5,387 nucleotides of DNA from NCBI GenBank assembly GCA_002329385.1, contig DCTR01000007.1, positions 2,516 through 7,902 on the forward strand. The letters run 5' to 3'. Numbering within the stretch: the first letter of the stretch is position 1; every line of letters begins with the position of its first letter. The notes beneath the pieces were generated by a model, which was not told where the DNA came from, ran no database searches, and saw only the letters and a program-made list of their open reading frames with translations. Position numbers and translations under genes: made by a program. Shown in pieces: positions 5,295 to 5,387 of the stretch. This stretch comes from Candidatus Shapirobacteria bacterium UBA1435 (GTDB lineage: Bacteria; Patescibacteriota; Microgenomatia; UBA12405).

Positions 5295-5387
5295 CTAATC
5301 GGTGACTTCGATGCCCATGGAGCGGGCGGTGCCGGCAACGATTTTTTTAGCGGCATCTAAATTTTTAGTGTTGAAATCGGCCATTTT
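5295..5387 (-). CDS. rplK: 50S ribosomal protein L11 (uL11), C-terminal end only
   Basis: This is the last 30 codons plus a TAG stop at 5295-5297, read on the minus strand from the right edge; the start lies outside the window. The peptide begins [16 protein letters not shown] and ends [14 protein letters not shown]. It matches the C-terminal helix region of bacterial L11, where KMxDLN, followed by GTARSMG, is highly conserved. L11 binds the GTPase-associated centre of 23S rRNA with L10 and acts with elongation factors and RelA-type stringent factors. The usual downstream partner rplA is present on the same strand, but 411 bases away, with a small gene in the gap. The identity is firm although the piece is short. 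Confidence 0.95.
   Translation of the reverse strand, partial: KMADFNTKNLDAAKKIVAGTARSMGIEVTD

Noticed and set aside
1..5387. Mobile element, CRISPR, toxin-antitoxin or defence system
   Set aside because: No transposase or integrase motifs, no spaced repeats and no defence-type domains are visible. All long real frames are accounted for by household-type genes.

Overview
This 5.4 kb window looks like ordinary bacterial chromosome, most likely from a Candidate Phyla Radiation (Patescibacteria) genome, with the Microgenomates branch as my best guess. The placement is inference. It rests on tightly packed genes, a secreted Thr/Pro-rich protein ending in a dockerin pair, a MurF-like ligase with a membrane-embedded N-terminus, a ribosomal protein L1 with a remodelled domain II and an N-terminal tail, and no clear Shine-Dalgarno sequence before any start. 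TGA ends three genes and TAG and TAA end others, so the standard bacterial code applies. That argues against the UGA=Gly lineages (Gracilibacteria, Absconditabacteria).

Layout, left to right. (1) 2-496, plus strand: C-terminal end of a secreted dockerin protein whose start lies off the left edge. (2) 490-2642, minus strand: a two-gene operon, first an alpha/beta hydrolase and then a membrane-anchored MurF-like ligase, joined by a 4-base ATGA overlap. (3) 2643-2747: a 105-bp divergent intergenic region with candidate promoters on both strands. (4) 2748-4115, plus strand: a YegD-type Hsp70-like ATPase lacking the substrate-binding domain. (5) 4107-5387, minus strand: the end of rplK (L11, absent from any start-based ORF list because its start is off the right edge), a 90-codon Cys-containing gene of unknown function, and rplA (L1).

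How the genes relate. The minus-strand pair points to peptidoglycan precursor synthesis. The rplK-rplA block belongs to the large ribosomal subunit and is interrupted by the unknown small gene. The Hsp70-like gene stands alone with its own promoter. Gene ends run into each other convergently at 490-496 and 4107-4115, with no terminator visible between them.

I see no mobile element, CRISPR array, tRNA, rRNA or riboswitch. I found no clear undescribed multi-gene system. The most unusual items are the Cys-containing gene between rplK and rplA, the shortened domain II of L1, the membrane-swapped MurF, and the short-leader, SD-less start signals.
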